From: an uncultured Lachnospiraceae bacterium
Lineage (GTDB): Bacteria > Bacillota > Clostridia > Lachnospirales > Lachnospiraceae
Length of the DNA: 64,000 bases
Reading direction: 5' to 3'
Assembly: GCA_900551115.1 (NCBI GenBank)
Contig: URUY01000005.1
Span: 62,001 to 126,000 of the forward strand
Shown: positions 1 through 9,066 of the stretch, piece by piece
How the letters are laid out: each line of letters opens with the position of its first letter
Numbering within the stretch: the first letter of the stretch is position 1
Translations under genes and position numbers: made by a program
Notes under the pieces: generated by a model
The model's database searches: none
Seen by the model: the letters and a program-made list of their open reading frames with translations, nothing else
What the model was told of the DNA's origin: nothing

Positions 1-407
1 TTCCACCCTACAATCGTCTCGTCCGTTCCGCGGTAAGCAATATAAAGCGTTGTATCCTCCAACAGAAACGTTACTGCCGAAAACTGGGTTTCCCATTCCG
101 TCTCCACAATATTAATATAACAGTTCATCTTAAGGCTGCGGAAACGGCGGCTGCGTGCCATGGCTTCAAACAGCGCTCTGTTCTCTTTCTCAAATCTTGT
201 ATCCAAAAAAAGCCGTTCAAAATCTTTATGTGCCGCCAGCTCCTGCAAGGTTACAGACCTTTTATTTTCCGTTACAAGGGGCACCATCCCATCAAATTTC
301 AGATAACAGAACTGGCAAAGCACCAAACTGTCCACATCATTTATGGGTTTTTCCATAAAAGTATAATCGCCGTATTTCTTAATATAACCCGTAATGGTTT
401 CTGCCAA
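1..407 (-). CDS. Mbeg1-like (DUF2974) family protein, N-terminal part
   Basis: Partial gene cut by the left window edge; only about the first 135 residues are present. The visible protein has the pattern of the Mbeg1-like/DUF2974 alpha/beta-hydrolase family: an N-terminal INDVDSLVLCQFCYLKFDGM stretch, then a segment reading TLYIAYRGTDETIVGWK, which in this family lies just before the lipase-like nucleophile region. The chosen start is a TTG at 407, because a strong AAGGAAGG site lies about 8 nt upstream and the protein then begins MAETITGYIKKYGDYTF, which fits the family; an in-frame ATG at 458 has only a weak site. The substrate is unknown and the catalytic Ser/His region is outside the window. 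Confidence 0.75.
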   Translation of the reverse strand, partial: MAETITGYIKKYGDYTFMEKPINDVDSLVLCQFCYLKFDGMVPLVTENKRSVTLQELAAHKDFERLFLDTRFEKENRALFEAMARSRRFRSLKMNCYINIVETEWETQFSAVTFLLEDTTLYIAYRGTDETIVGW

Positions 408-595
408 TTCTTTCACCTTCCTTCTCCATATTTCTCTGTAAAAGTCCTTTTCATACATCTTTCTTTTCTGTTTTTTCCCAATTTTACCACAAAAAGTAAC
501 TTAAATAAATAAAAGTCGCTATATTCATTGCTTATTCTTCTTTTTTATGATAACTTTAATGTAATAATGTAAGTGTTTACAGGAGGGTTACTTTC

Positions 596-2467
596 ATGGC
601 AAAAGCAAACGACACAGACAAAGAAAAACCGGTTAAACCAAAAAAGGCAAAACTGCCTAAAACGGTAAAACCACCCAAACCACCCAAACTGCCCAAATTA
701 GCAAAACCGGCAAAGAAAATAAAATCCAACGAAAAAACTGCTGCAAAGGACAAAACCTCCAGCATCCAGAAAAAACTGCTTTTCATTATTATCCCCTTTA
801 TCTTTGCCTCTTTTATGATAATACTGGTCATCAACTTTTTTTCCACCCAAAAGTCTCTGACAGATTCTGCCATCCGCACTATCCGTGAAGAGTCTCTTGC
901 TACCGTACAGGAAATCACTATAGATATGGTAACTGCTACCAGTGCGCCTACTCTCAATGACGCATATGTCAAAATTTATGAGCATCCCAGTTCTTTATGG
1001 TCAATCTACTCAAACGTTGAGCGCCTTTCCGTGATGGACTGCGGGTATGCTTTTTTAGTAGATACGGAAACAGGCAAGATACTTGCCCATACTGACAGCA
1101 GCATTAAAAATTCCAATATCTTTGAAGCGGAAAGCGATACCTACATCGGTGAAATCGCCGCTATGATTAACAGTATTCCCAAATCGGGAGATTTACCTGT
1201 CAATCTCTTAAATGACGGTACCCAAAATTATTTTGTTATTACACAGCCCTTTGACGATATGCCCTGGGTTATGGTATTCTGTGTACCCCGTTCCTATGTC
1301 ATGGATCAGCTGGTCCCCACAAGCATAGGCATGCTGGTGATAGTTATTGTTATACTTCTGGTAACCACTTTAGTGATTGCGCTTCTTATCAGCCGTATGA
1401 TGTCACCGGTAAAGAAGCTGACACGGGTTTTAACAGACATTACGGATGGTGACTTTACCGTGAATATTTCTCCTTCCGGCAATGATGAAATTACAGTTAT
1501 GAGCCGTGCCCTAAAGGAATTTGTCTCCATTATGCGCAATGTCATTACTGACATCAGAGATGTTTCCGACCAGCTCAGCGAGCATTCTACCTCTACACAA
1601 AGCATCGCCAACGGTTTATCTTCCACCTCCGAAACACAGGCAGAATCCATGGGCGACATGCAGATAACCTTAGATCAGGTTGCAAATGCCATTCAGGATT
1701 TGGCTCAGCACGCTTCTACCTTAGCTGAGGTTGTGGATACTACAAATCATGACGGCAATGCCGCCAGCCAAAAGATGCTGCAGACAGTTACCGTTGCCAC
1801 AAAGGGCCGTGAAGATATGGCGCAGGTATCCGAAACCATGACTGCCATCGTTACCACTATGAAGCAGTTAGAGCAGGCTGTTACCGAAGTCGGGGCTTCT
1901 ACAGAACAGATTAACTCCATTGTAAAGTTTATCAGTGAGATTGCACAGCAAACCAACCTGCTTTCCTTAAATGCTGCGATTGAGGCAGCCCGCGCAGGCG
2001 AGGCCGGCAGAGGCTTCTCCGTAGTTGCAGAAGAAATCCGTAAGCTTGCGGAGGTCAGCTCCGATTCCGCAACACAGATTGGCAATATTATTGCAAAGGT
2101 CAATGCTCAGGTCTCCGATATGATAACCCGTACCGCAGAAAGCGTTTCCTACATAGAGGACAATTCCTCCCGCATCACTGCTTCCTGTGAGATTTTCAAC
2201 GATATTTATCAGGATGTTTCTTCCACCAGTGAAATGCTGCAGAACATTGTAAATCAGATACATCAGGTAGATGATGTTGCAACCAATATTGCAGCCCTTT
2301 CCGAAGAACAATCCGCCAGTGCCGAGGAAATCCTTGCTTCTACACACGTACTTGCAGAAGCATCCCTGCACATTTCCGATGACAGTAAAGCTATGTCCGG
2401 CAGTGCCGAAACCGTATCCGAAGCTTCTTTCACACTGGCAGAACATATGAAACGTTTCAAAATTTAA
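596..2467 (+). CDS. Methyl-accepting chemotaxis protein with Lys/Pro-rich N-terminal tail
   Basis: Transmembrane chemoreceptor, 623 aa, expected to sense an extracellular ligand and control the CheA kinase. Order: cytoplasmic Lys/Pro-rich tail (about 1-55), TM1 (about 60-82), extracellular Cache-like sensor with CGYAFLVDTETGKILAHTD, TM2 (about 240-262), HAMP domain, then a long coiled-coil signalling domain. The highly conserved hairpin tip is visible (EIAQQTNLLSLNAAIEAARA, followed by GEAGRGFSVVAEEIRKLAE). A perfect AGGAGG site lies 9 nt upstream of the ATG. The basic tail, with runs such as KPPKPPKLPKL, is unusual for a chemoreceptor and is translated from low-complexity DNA. No che or flagellar genes are in view, so the partner kinase is elsewhere. 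Confidence 0.95.
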   Translation: MAKANDTDKEKPVKPKKAKLPKTVKPPKPPKLPKLAKPAKKIKSNEKTAAKDKTSSIQKKLLFIIIPFIFASFMIILVINFFSTQKSLTDSAIRTIREESLATVQEITIDMVTATSAPTLNDAYVKIYEHPSSLWSIYSNVERLSVMDCGYAFLVDTETGKILAHTDSSIKNSNIFEAESDTYIGEIAAMINSIPKSGDLPVNLLNDGTQNYFVITQPFDDMPWVMVFCVPRSYVMDQLVPTSIGMLVIVIVILLVTTLVIALLISRMMSPVKKLTRVLTDITDGDFTVNISPSGNDEITVMSRALKEFVSIMRNVITDIRDVSDQLSEHSTSTQSIANGLSSTSETQAESMGDMQITLDQVANAIQDLAQHASTLAEVVDTTNHDGNAASQKMLQTVTVATKGREDMAQVSETMTAIVTTMKQLEQAVTEVGASTEQINSIVKFISEIAQQTNLLSLNAAIEAARAGEAGRGFSVVAEEIRKLAEVSSDSATQIGNIIAKVNAQVSDMITRTAESVSYIEDNSSRITASCEIFNDIYQDVSSTSEMLQNIVNQIHQVDDVATNIAALSEEQSASAEEILASTHVLAEASLHISDDSKAMSGSAETVSEASFTLAEHMKRFKI

Positions 2468-2484
2468 AAAACAGACAAAAAAGC

Positions 2485-2546
2485 AACCCCTAAACGATTA
2501 CATCCATACCGCTTATCCGGTAATCAATCGCTTAGGGGTTATTTTT
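2485..2546. terminator. Bidirectional intrinsic terminator
   Basis: Arms AACCCCTAAACGATT (2485-2499) and AATCGCTTAGGGGTT (2526-2540) pair with one mismatch. T-rich stretches follow on both strands, so it serves both the chemoreceptor gene and the convergent GTPase gene whose stop codon is at 2545. Confidence 0.85.
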
Positions 2547-5274
2547 ATAGCTGCTGGAATCCCTCCGGCACATCTTCCATCAAATAATATTTACTCCCTT
2601 TTTCTTTTGGTGCTTCCAGATATTCCTCCTTAAGCCGTCTTTTTGCCCGCCGGATTTCCTCCTGTAAATCCCTTGCGGACAGGAGGCCACAGCCCTGCCC
2701 TCTTATAATGACCTGCTCCAAACCATCCAAGGTTGCCACTGTCACATTATATTTCCGTCCGTTTTCATGAGCAAATTTTTCAATATACTGATCCGCAGTT
2801 TCTGCTTCCTTTGTATACACAACATGAATATTCTGATAATCTGTCACTTCCGTAGCATGACCCTGCACCCGGTAAGCATCAAAAACCACAATCAGCGTAC
2901 AACCCTGCATAGCCTGATAATCACATAAAATATCCATAAGTCTTCCTCTTGCACCATCAATGCTTACTTTGGATATTTCTTTTAAGTCCTCCCATGCAAA
3001 AATAATATTATAGCCGTCTACCAACAGATAATTCTCTTTTTTTGCCGGTTCAGCAAACTTTTGGGTAACAGCCGGCATATATTTCTTTTCCGGTTTTCTT
3101 CTGTAAATACCCTTTCTTGCGCTTTCCTTATCCCGCTTATTGGCCTGATTTGCCTGCGCAAGAATCCGGTCAATCTCTTCCGTTCCTAACATTTCCGACA
3201 CAGAACTTTTCCTTTTTTCTGCCTGAGAACGACTCTGTATACCGTCTTTTTTCAGTGTTTTCCAGTCACCTCCGGCATCCCCTTCCGCTGTCTGCTTTCC
3301 TTTATAATTCTGCAATATTTCTTCGGTCTTATCGTCCAGATGCATATACGCCCTTACTTCATCCCAAGGCACCACAAAGCCTGCTCCGTGGGCACAGAAT
3401 ACGGACCCTGCAGGATTATTTAAATCACTTTCCGCATCATAACCGCAGCTTTCCAATACTTCTTCCGTGTTGTGACAGGGAAAATATCCCTTCAGGGTAC
3501 AGTTCAGTCTGCCCAGCCCCTTAGTGTATGCCGTCACCTCTTTCTGATAGCCGCGCATGGCAGTGACAGGTGCCTGTCCGGTAAGAACTGCCCGCCCCTC
3601 TTCTATCCGGGGCGGCAAGAGGCTTCCGTTCATTCTCTCAATATCCGTCATGGCCCGTCCGACCATATTTTCCGGTATCTCCAATAAGAAAGCATAATAT
3701 GGCTCCAAAAGAACCGATGCCGCCTCCATCAATCCCTGTCTGACTGCCCGGTATGTTGCCTGCCTGAAATCACCGCCTTCTGTATGCTTTAGGTGCGCCC
3801 TGCCTGCTATCAGCGTAATCTTCATATCGGTAAGTGACGCCCCGGTCAGCACGCCCTTATGCTCTTTTTCCTCCAAATGGGTAAGTATCAGACGCTGCCA
3901 GTTTTTTGCCAGTATATCTTCGCTGCAGTTGCTTGCAAACTGCATGCCGCTTCCCAACTCTCCCGGCTCCAGTAAAAGATGAACTTCCGCATAGTGACGC
4001 AGCGGTTCAAAATGCCCCACACCAATCACCGGCTCTGCTATGGTCTCCCGGTATACTACGCTGCCCTGCCCAAATTCCACAACCATGCCAAAACGGTCCT
4101 TTATCAGTCTCTGTAATATTTCCAACTGCACCTCGCCCATAATGCAAACCTGGATTTCTCTAAGGGTCTCATCCCACACAAGATGAAGCGCCGGCTCCTC
4201 TTCTTCCAAAAGACGCAGCTTCGGAAGCATGGCTGCCGCATCCACACCATCGGGCAAAAGCACTCTGTAGGTCAATACCGGTTCTAAAACAGGCAGCTCC
4301 GCCGCCTGCTCCCTGCCCAGTCCTTCTCCCGGAGAAGTCATTGTAAGCCCGGTAACGGCGCATACACAGCCAGCCTGGGCTTCGTCTGCCGCCTGATACT
4401 TTTCACCGGAATAAATACGAATCTGATTGACCTTTTCTGCCGTCTGGCCTTCCTGTTTTGCAGTCCTGCCCTGCTTTTGGGTTATAATATCCTTAACACG
4501 AAGCACACCGCCCGTCACTTTTAAATAAGTAAGGCGGTTTCCCTGGGCATCCCTTGCAATCTTAAATACCCGCGCACCAAATTCTTCCGGATATACCGGA
4601 TTTTCCGTATAACAAAGAATCCCCTGTAAAAACTGTTCTACGCCTTCCATTTTCAGCGCAGAACCAAAATAACAGGGATATACCTTTCTTTCCCGAATCA
4701 ATCTGTTTACAGTTTCCCGTTCCACAGCTCCGTTTTCCAGGAATTGCTCTAAAACTGCTTCTTCGCTGACTGCTATATTTTCATAAAAATGCTCTGTATC
4801 CGCCTCTGAAAAATCCACACAGTTCTCACTGAGATGCTTTTGCAGTTCTGTAAGCAGAGCCGTCCTGTCAGTTCCTTCCTGGTCCATCTTGTTTACAAAA
4901 AGGAAAACCGGCACACGGTATCTTAAAAGCAGCCGCCACACGGTCCTTGTATGCCCCTGTACACCGTCTGCGCCGTTTATAACCAAAATAGCATAGTCAA
5001 GCACCTGCAGGGTTCTTTCCATCTCTGCCGAAAAGTCCACATGTCCCGGCGTATCAAGCAGCGTGATTTCCATATCCTCATAGGAAAAAACTGCCTGCTT
5101 TGAAAAAATGGTAATCCCCCGTTCCTTTTCCATTTCATCGGTATCCAAAAAAGCGTCTCCGTTGTCCACACGGCCCGCTTTTCTGATATTACCGCTTTTA
5201 TATAAGAGCGCCTCTGATAAAGTTGTCTTACCGGCATCCACATGGGCCAGTATACCGATAACCAGTTTTTTCAT
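2545..5274 (-). CDS. TetM/EF-G-like translational GTPase fused to a C-terminal NYN (YacP/Rae1-like) nuclease domain
   Basis: 909 aa. Residues 1 to about 640 form a TetM-type ribosome-binding GTPase: P-loop AHVDAGKT (10-17), RGIT (52-55), DTPGH (74-78), NKMD (128-131), followed by EF-G-like domains II-V. After a charged linker, residues 747-890 form a NYN domain with LLVDGYNIIFAW, an internal VVFDAY and ETADQYIE, whose acidic residues match the YacP/Rae1 metal site. TetM-family proteins act on the ribosomal A site, and Rae1 of Bacillus subtilis is a ribosome-associated mRNA endonuclease, so one polypeptide could combine A-site entry with mRNA cleavage; that coupling is inference. True tetracycline-resistance proteins are about 640 aa and lack the tail, so this should not be called a resistance gene. 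Confidence 0.9.
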   Translation of the reverse strand: MKKLVIGILAHVDAGKTTLSEALLYKSGNIRKAGRVDNGDAFLDTDEMEKERGITIFSKQAVFSYEDMEITLLDTPGHVDFSAEMERTLQVLDYAILVINGADGVQGHTRTVWRLLLRYRVPVFLFVNKMDQEGTDRTALLTELQKHLSENCVDFSEADTEHFYENIAVSEEAVLEQFLENGAVERETVNRLIRERKVYPCYFGSALKMEGVEQFLQGILCYTENPVYPEEFGARVFKIARDAQGNRLTYLKVTGGVLRVKDIITQKQGRTAKQEGQTAEKVNQIRIYSGEKYQAADEAQAGCVCAVTGLTMTSPGEGLGREQAAELPVLEPVLTYRVLLPDGVDAAAMLPKLRLLEEEEPALHLVWDETLREIQVCIMGEVQLEILQRLIKDRFGMVVEFGQGSVVYRETIAEPVIGVGHFEPLRHYAEVHLLLEPGELGSGMQFASNCSEDILAKNWQRLILTHLEEKEHKGVLTGASLTDMKITLIAGRAHLKHTEGGDFRQATYRAVRQGLMEAASVLLEPYYAFLLEIPENMVGRAMTDIERMNGSLLPPRIEEGRAVLTGQAPVTAMRGYQKEVTAYTKGLGRLNCTLKGYFPCHNTEEVLESCGYDAESDLNNPAGSVFCAHGAGFVVPWDEVRAYMHLDDKTEEILQNYKGKQTAEGDAGGDWKTLKKDGIQSRSQAEKRKSSVSEMLGTEEIDRILAQANQANKRDKESARKGIYRRKPEKKYMPAVTQKFAEPAKKENYLLVDGYNIIFAWEDLKEISKVSIDGARGRLMDILCDYQAMQGCTLIVVFDAYRVQGHATEVTDYQNIHVVYTKEAETADQYIEKFAHENGRKYNVTVATLDGLEQVIIRGQGCGLLSARDLQEEIRRAKRRLKEEYLEAPKEKGSKYYLMEDVPEGFQQL

Positions 5275-5381
5275 CTTTCCACCATGCCTGTTTTTTCTTC
5301 ATACTTCTTTATAATTCTAGCATTTGAAGAAGAATTAGTAAACCGTTATCCCGGTAAATGACGGCATCGGTATCTTATCTC

Positions 5382-6332
5382 TCATTTCCGCTCCATTTCT
5401 TGTATCATGGGCACTATCTGTGACAGCATATTATCCATATCCTCAAACATGGAACTCTTGGTCGTTCCCAGTTCATTGGCTCTTTCAAGATGCTCTAAAA
5501 CCTTCTGATACTGGTCTTCTGTTTCCCCAAAGCATCTGCTGACCTCTTCCAGCTCCGATTCAGAAACCTGAATAGCTTCCGCAATCTGACGCTGCACATT
5601 CTCCGCACCTCCGGCTGCTGCCGTTATTTTATCAAACATCTCGTAGGTTTCATCCACCTTTTCCATACTTTGCCCCAGTGCTTCTTTGGAGTTGGCAATG
5701 CTGGCATTTAACTTATCCGTGCCCTGTTCCACATCATTGATGCTGACATCAACCGTACTGACAAGCCCTTTGATGCCGTTTGCAAGCTTTTTTACCTCTT
5801 CTGCCACAACGGCAAAGCCTTTTCCCTGCTCTCCGGCCCTTGCTGCTTCAATAGAGGCATTCAAGGCAAGCATATTGGTCTGATTTGCAATAGAGATAAT
5901 CTGTGTCATGCACTCCTTGATCTTCTGTACGGACGCCTGAAAATCTGCAAAAGTACTTTGGATTTCTTCAAAATGATCCTGCACCTGTCCGGAGCTTTCC
6001 CGTAAACTGTCCACCTGCTGCTGTGCCTGACCCACGGTTTCTGTCACTTCTGCCTTAACCTCTGCAAACTGATTCGATATCTGCCCTACGGATTCAAAAC
6101 GCCCGTGGAAAGATTCCAGCTTTTCTCTTAAAACGGTATTCTCTTCCAGTACATCTTCAAATGCAAGCTGCACCTCACGCAATTCCTGAAGAGAACTCAC
6201 TTCCTTTAAAACCAGTTGTTTCTGATAATCCTGTAAGCTGTTGGATACATGCACTATGGGATATAAATCCAACTGCTCTGCCATCTGATTTTCTTCCTGC
6301 TTATTTTTTTCTTTTTTCTCAAATAAAGACAT
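5382..6332 (-). CDS. Soluble methyl-accepting chemotaxis-like signalling protein
   Basis: 316 aa with no membrane segment. The N-terminal 120 residues are a coiled-coil-rich sensor or adaptor region. The C-terminal part has the receptor signalling tip IISIANQTNMLALNASIEAA followed by GKGFAVVAEEVKKLA. Start ATG has an AGGAGG site 8 nt upstream. It is immediately downstream of the FIST gene (29-bp gap, same strand), suggesting one transcript in which FIST senses a small molecule and this protein relays to CheA or a similar kinase. The chain is shorter than membrane receptors, as usual for cytosolic ones. Confidence 0.9.
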   Translation of the reverse strand: MSLFEKKEKNKQEENQMAEQLDLYPIVHVSNSLQDYQKQLVLKEVSSLQELREVQLAFEDVLEENTVLREKLESFHGRFESVGQISNQFAEVKAEVTETVGQAQQQVDSLRESSGQVQDHFEEIQSTFADFQASVQKIKECMTQIISIANQTNMLALNASIEAARAGEQGKGFAVVAEEVKKLANGIKGLVSTVDVSINDVEQGTDKLNASIANSKEALGQSMEKVDETYEMFDKITAAAGGAENVQRQIAEAIQVSESELEEVSRCFGETEDQYQKVLEHLERANELGTTKSSMFEDMDNMLSQIVPMIQEMERK

Positions 6333-6361
6333 CTATCTTTCCTCCTTGCATCCACAGCTTT

Positions 6362-7417
6362 TTATTCAAAAACAACACATGTCATAGATTGATTTACAAA
6401 CTGATTATTATAATGCTCACCATATCCGATTAACCCGGCATGATTTCCGAGTACGCTCATGGACTGTAAATACTCCTGCATATTGTTGTTCTGCGAAAAC
6501 AACAGATAACGGAACAGACAGTTGACGGAAAAAATACCTGAAATATGATTGAAATCCTGCTTGATATTCTGAATGGTTTCTTCCACAATTTTTTTATAGT
6601 CCTTCAGTTCAAGCAGTGTCAATACATCTGAATCGTTGACCTGACGGAAACAGGAAAGTGCGCTGCCCACCACTTCCTTAATGGAAATAATACATACATC
6701 CTTGCCGCTGATTTTACCAAAAGGATTTTTGAAGGTCTGGGTCGTAATATCACTCTCACTAATATGTAAAATATCCTGATAAACCTGCTTTGCCGATTTG
6801 CCGTTTAACTCACCGATAATATAATTGCTCCGGTCTGTCTTCGATGCAATAAAACGATAATCAGCCAACGGTCTGTACATATTTTCCTTATATACCTTCA
6901 CCTTACCGTTATTATTCTTTATCAGTGCATAAACTGCCGCGTCCTCATATACTTTGCCGTTTAAGGATACCTTTCCTGCATCTCCGGTACCGCCCACCAG
7001 AGAAATATTCTTTTTGCCCAATACACTGTAAATTGTTGTCAGCACACAAGCATCATTTCCCGAACAGAAGTCAATACATACGGTATCTTTGGAGGAAGCA
7101 TTGATTTTCTGAACATCCTGCTCCATACGCTGTATATACTTGACCGGCATAGAGGATACCTGCTCCAGCACATTGGCTGCCGCCGTTACCCCTTGTGTAA
7201 ACGCTACAATACCTACTCCCTTTTCTACAACACCGGTGTCATAAGACATCCCGATACAGCCGATGCTCGGCACACCGGGGTACAGCTTTTCCAGCTCTTC
7301 CACATGCTCTGCAAACTGCTCACCATTTGACATCAGCATAATCAGTCCCGGATTTTCCAACCCTCTTACAGCTTCTCTTAAATCACCTTTTTGACTCATT
7401 CCGTAAAATTGTTTCAC
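6362..7417 (-). CDS. FIST-domain sensory protein
   Basis: About 351 aa. It carries the FIST N and C domains, a bacterial sensory fold proposed to bind small ligands such as amino acids. Recognisable parts are GLIMLMSNGEQF-like beta strands, PSIGCIGMSY, LVGGTGDAGK, and the C-terminal NCLFRYLLF...AGLIGYGEHY region. I chose the GTG at 7417 (protein MKQFYGMSQKGDL) because GGAAGGAG lies just upstream and because the alternative ATG at 7474 overlaps a good -10 box, so the longer form would start upstream of its own promoter. It is co-oriented with the soluble chemoreceptor, a typical FIST-plus-MCP pairing. The ligand is unknown. Confidence 0.88.
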   Translation of the reverse strand: MKQFYGMSQKGDLREAVRGLENPGLIMLMSNGEQFAEHVEELEKLYPGVPSIGCIGMSYDTGVVEKGVGIVAFTQGVTAAANVLEQVSSMPVKYIQRMEQDVQKINASSKDTVCIDFCSGNDACVLTTIYSVLGKKNISLVGGTGDAGKVSLNGKVYEDAAVYALIKNNNGKVKVYKENMYRPLADYRFIASKTDRSNYIIGELNGKSAKQVYQDILHISESDITTQTFKNPFGKISGKDVCIISIKEVVGSALSCFRQVNDSDVLTLLELKDYKKIVEETIQNIKQDFNHISGIFSVNCLFRYLLFSQNNNMQEYLQSMSVLGNHAGLIGYGEHYNNQFVNQSMTCVVFE

Positions 7418-7463
7418 TTTCCTTCTCCTTCCGCTATCATATTTTTGCTGCTTAATTAATTTA

Positions 7464-7492
7464 ATTATACCCATTTTGTTATTTTTTTACAA
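7464..7492 (-). promoter_or_regulatory. Sigma-A promoter of the FIST/soluble chemoreceptor operon
   Basis: Minus strand -35 TTGTAA (7487-7492), 17-bp spacer, perfect -10 TATAAT (7464-7469). It sits 46 bp upstream of the preferred GTG start. Confidence 0.7.
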
Positions 7493-7542
7493 TTTATTTT
7501 TCATTTCGACTAAAAATTTCATCATAATGTAAATTATTTTTT

Positions 7543-7578
7543 AAAAAAAGAAGCCTGCAGACATAATTCACAGACTTC
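7543..7578 (-). terminator. Intrinsic terminator of the Rpn-family gene
   Basis: On the minus strand GAAGTCTG pairs with CAGGCTTC around a 13-nt loop and is followed by a run of seven T. It lies 21 bp after the stop of the gene at 7599. Confidence 0.75.
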
Positions 7579-7598
7579 CAAAAGCAAATGCCTTGCTA

Positions 7599-8753
7599 TT
7601 ACTTACCCATTTCTCTACGCATTTCCTCTGCCAAATCCGGGTTACATCCTGCAAGCGCACAAATATCTTCCACGGACATACCACGATTTAACATGTTTTG
7701 AATGATAATCTTCGTTTTTTGCAATTCACCTCTCTCTATTCCCTGCTCTATTCCCTGCTGCATTGCACGTTCCCAGATGCCTTCGCTTAAGTTACACATA
7801 ATATTTTCCCTCCTGTTTATTTCCCTTGTCATGGGGATATGGTATTCCGTTTCCAGTATCCGTTTCTTTTCCGCCACCGACAGTTCCATGGAGAACAATA
7901 TTCCAAGCAGACGCGGAAGGCCTCTGTCTATAAGCTTTTCCGGGTTCTTCGGCAGTCCTATCACAATAACACTCAATAGGTCATAGCAGTTCTTTCCCTC
8001 CGGAAAGTTGCCTGCAAGATTTTTTTGAGACAGAGAATATTCGGTAACGGTATTTTCCGCATAAGCAGGTACCTCCATGCACACCCAGATAGAGTATACT
8101 TTTTTGAGCTTGTCATACTCGGCATTGGTAAACTCGGTACCGTACTGAGCTGAAATCATACGTGAACCGTAGAAAACACCCCGTGTCACAATATCATAGC
8201 CCGGATAGTAATTCTTCTGGGCTTCCACATCTATGAGCAGCTTTGCAGAGTTTTCCATTTCTGAAAGCCAGGTATGAAACTTTATGTCAAAGGTAATACT
8301 GCCCTCTCCGGGTACAGTGTTTTCCTCACGGTCTCCAGTGATTTCCGGCAGAATATTCTCTCGGTATTTTCCCTTATGATTATCGACTTTACACTGCTTA
8401 GCCCCATCCGTGCTGTCCTCAGCATCTCTTCCATGCCCCGGCAATACAAGGTTCTGCGATACCTGCAAAGAGTCCTCTATCAGCGAAAGTATATCCTCCG
8501 GTTTCATTCCCTGATATTCCCTGACGGCATGTGCCAGCACATGGCTGAGTATCTCCTTCTCCGCTAACAGCAGCTTGGCATTTTCATCATAAGCGGCACG
8601 CAAATCCGCAATATCCAGCTTGTCAGCAAGATGGCTTGAAATCGTATAACTGCATTCCTCCATGATCCAATGAAGATAACCTCTGCATTCGCCGTATTCT
8701 CCAAATATCGTTTGTTTAGATTCATTATAACATACTTCCTTTGTGTTCTGCAA
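7599..8753 (-). CDS. Rpn-family (PD-(D/E)XK) recombination-promoting nuclease / putative transposase
   Basis: 384 aa. It contains the core of the Rpn/PDDEXK transposase-associated family: ITFDIKFHTWL, then LLIDVEAQKNYYPGYDIVTR, in which the Asp/Glu-x-Gln motif forms the nuclease site, and a following SRMISAQYGTEF stretch. The C-terminus has the typical GIEQGIERGELQKTKIII repeat-like helix and a small NRGMSVEDICALAGCNPD tail module. Start is TTG at 8753 with AGGAGG 7 nt upstream. Relatives in E. coli (RpnA) promote RecA-independent recombination and are often horizontally spread. A degraded copy of this C-terminus is found at 18410-18571. Confidence 0.82.
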   Translation of the reverse strand: MQNTKEVCYNESKQTIFGEYGECRGYLHWIMEECSYTISSHLADKLDIADLRAAYDENAKLLLAEKEILSHVLAHAVREYQGMKPEDILSLIEDSLQVSQNLVLPGHGRDAEDSTDGAKQCKVDNHKGKYRENILPEITGDREENTVPGEGSITFDIKFHTWLSEMENSAKLLIDVEAQKNYYPGYDIVTRGVFYGSRMISAQYGTEFTNAEYDKLKKVYSIWVCMEVPAYAENTVTEYSLSQKNLAGNFPEGKNCYDLLSVIVIGLPKNPEKLIDRGLPRLLGILFSMELSVAEKKRILETEYHIPMTREINRRENIMCNLSEGIWERAMQQGIEQGIERGELQKTKIIIQNMLNRGMSVEDICALAGCNPDLAEEMRREMGK

Positions 8754-8827
8754 TCACTTTCCTCCTGTTTTTTAGCCTGCCCTCTTTTCATTTGAATGCT
8801 GCTTGTCTTTGTACAATCTGTGAATAA

Positions 8828-8906
8828 CGGCGAGACGCCGGAAACATCGGTCCTTTAACCGATTGTCAGAAACGTGTTGTCAGATTTTTGAACAATGTAA
8901 CACGTT
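8828..8906 (-). other. Run of three stem-loops in the leader of the Rpn-family gene
   Basis: The 313-bp gap 8754-9066 holds no gene. It contains three consecutive perfect inverted repeats: CGGCG/CGCCG (8828-8840), ATCGGT/ACCGAT (8846-8863) and AACGTGTT/AACACGTT (8871-8906). A weak minus-strand promoter (TTGTTA, 16 bp, TAAAAC, about 8909-8936) would transcribe them into the Rpn mRNA leader. Function is unknown; they could be regulatory structure or element ends. Confidence 0.4.
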
Positions 8907-9013
8907 TTATGATGTAGAAGTACTATAACAAAAAGTGTAGAAATATGCAAGTGTTTTTGGCAGAATTTATAAATCAGCAATTTATAAATCACAATTGTGG
9001 AAAGAAGTAATAA

Positions 9014-9054
9014 ATCCCAATGCACAGATAGTTAATTTCCATACATTGGGATTA
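9014..9054 (-). terminator. Stem-loop at the end of the polysaccharide operon
   Basis: AATCCCAATG (9014-9023) pairs perfectly with CATTGGGATT (9045-9054), starting 13 bp after the LCP gene stop. The trailing T stretch on the minus strand is interrupted, so it may be a weak terminator. Confidence 0.55.
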
Positions 9055-9066
9055 TCTCTTAACCTT

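Noticed and set aside
2545..5274. Tetracycline-resistance gene (tetM/tetW type)
   Set aside because: The GTPase part is similar, but the protein carries a 160-residue NYN domain and sits in an ordinary chromosomal setting; it belongs to a separate translational-GTPase group.
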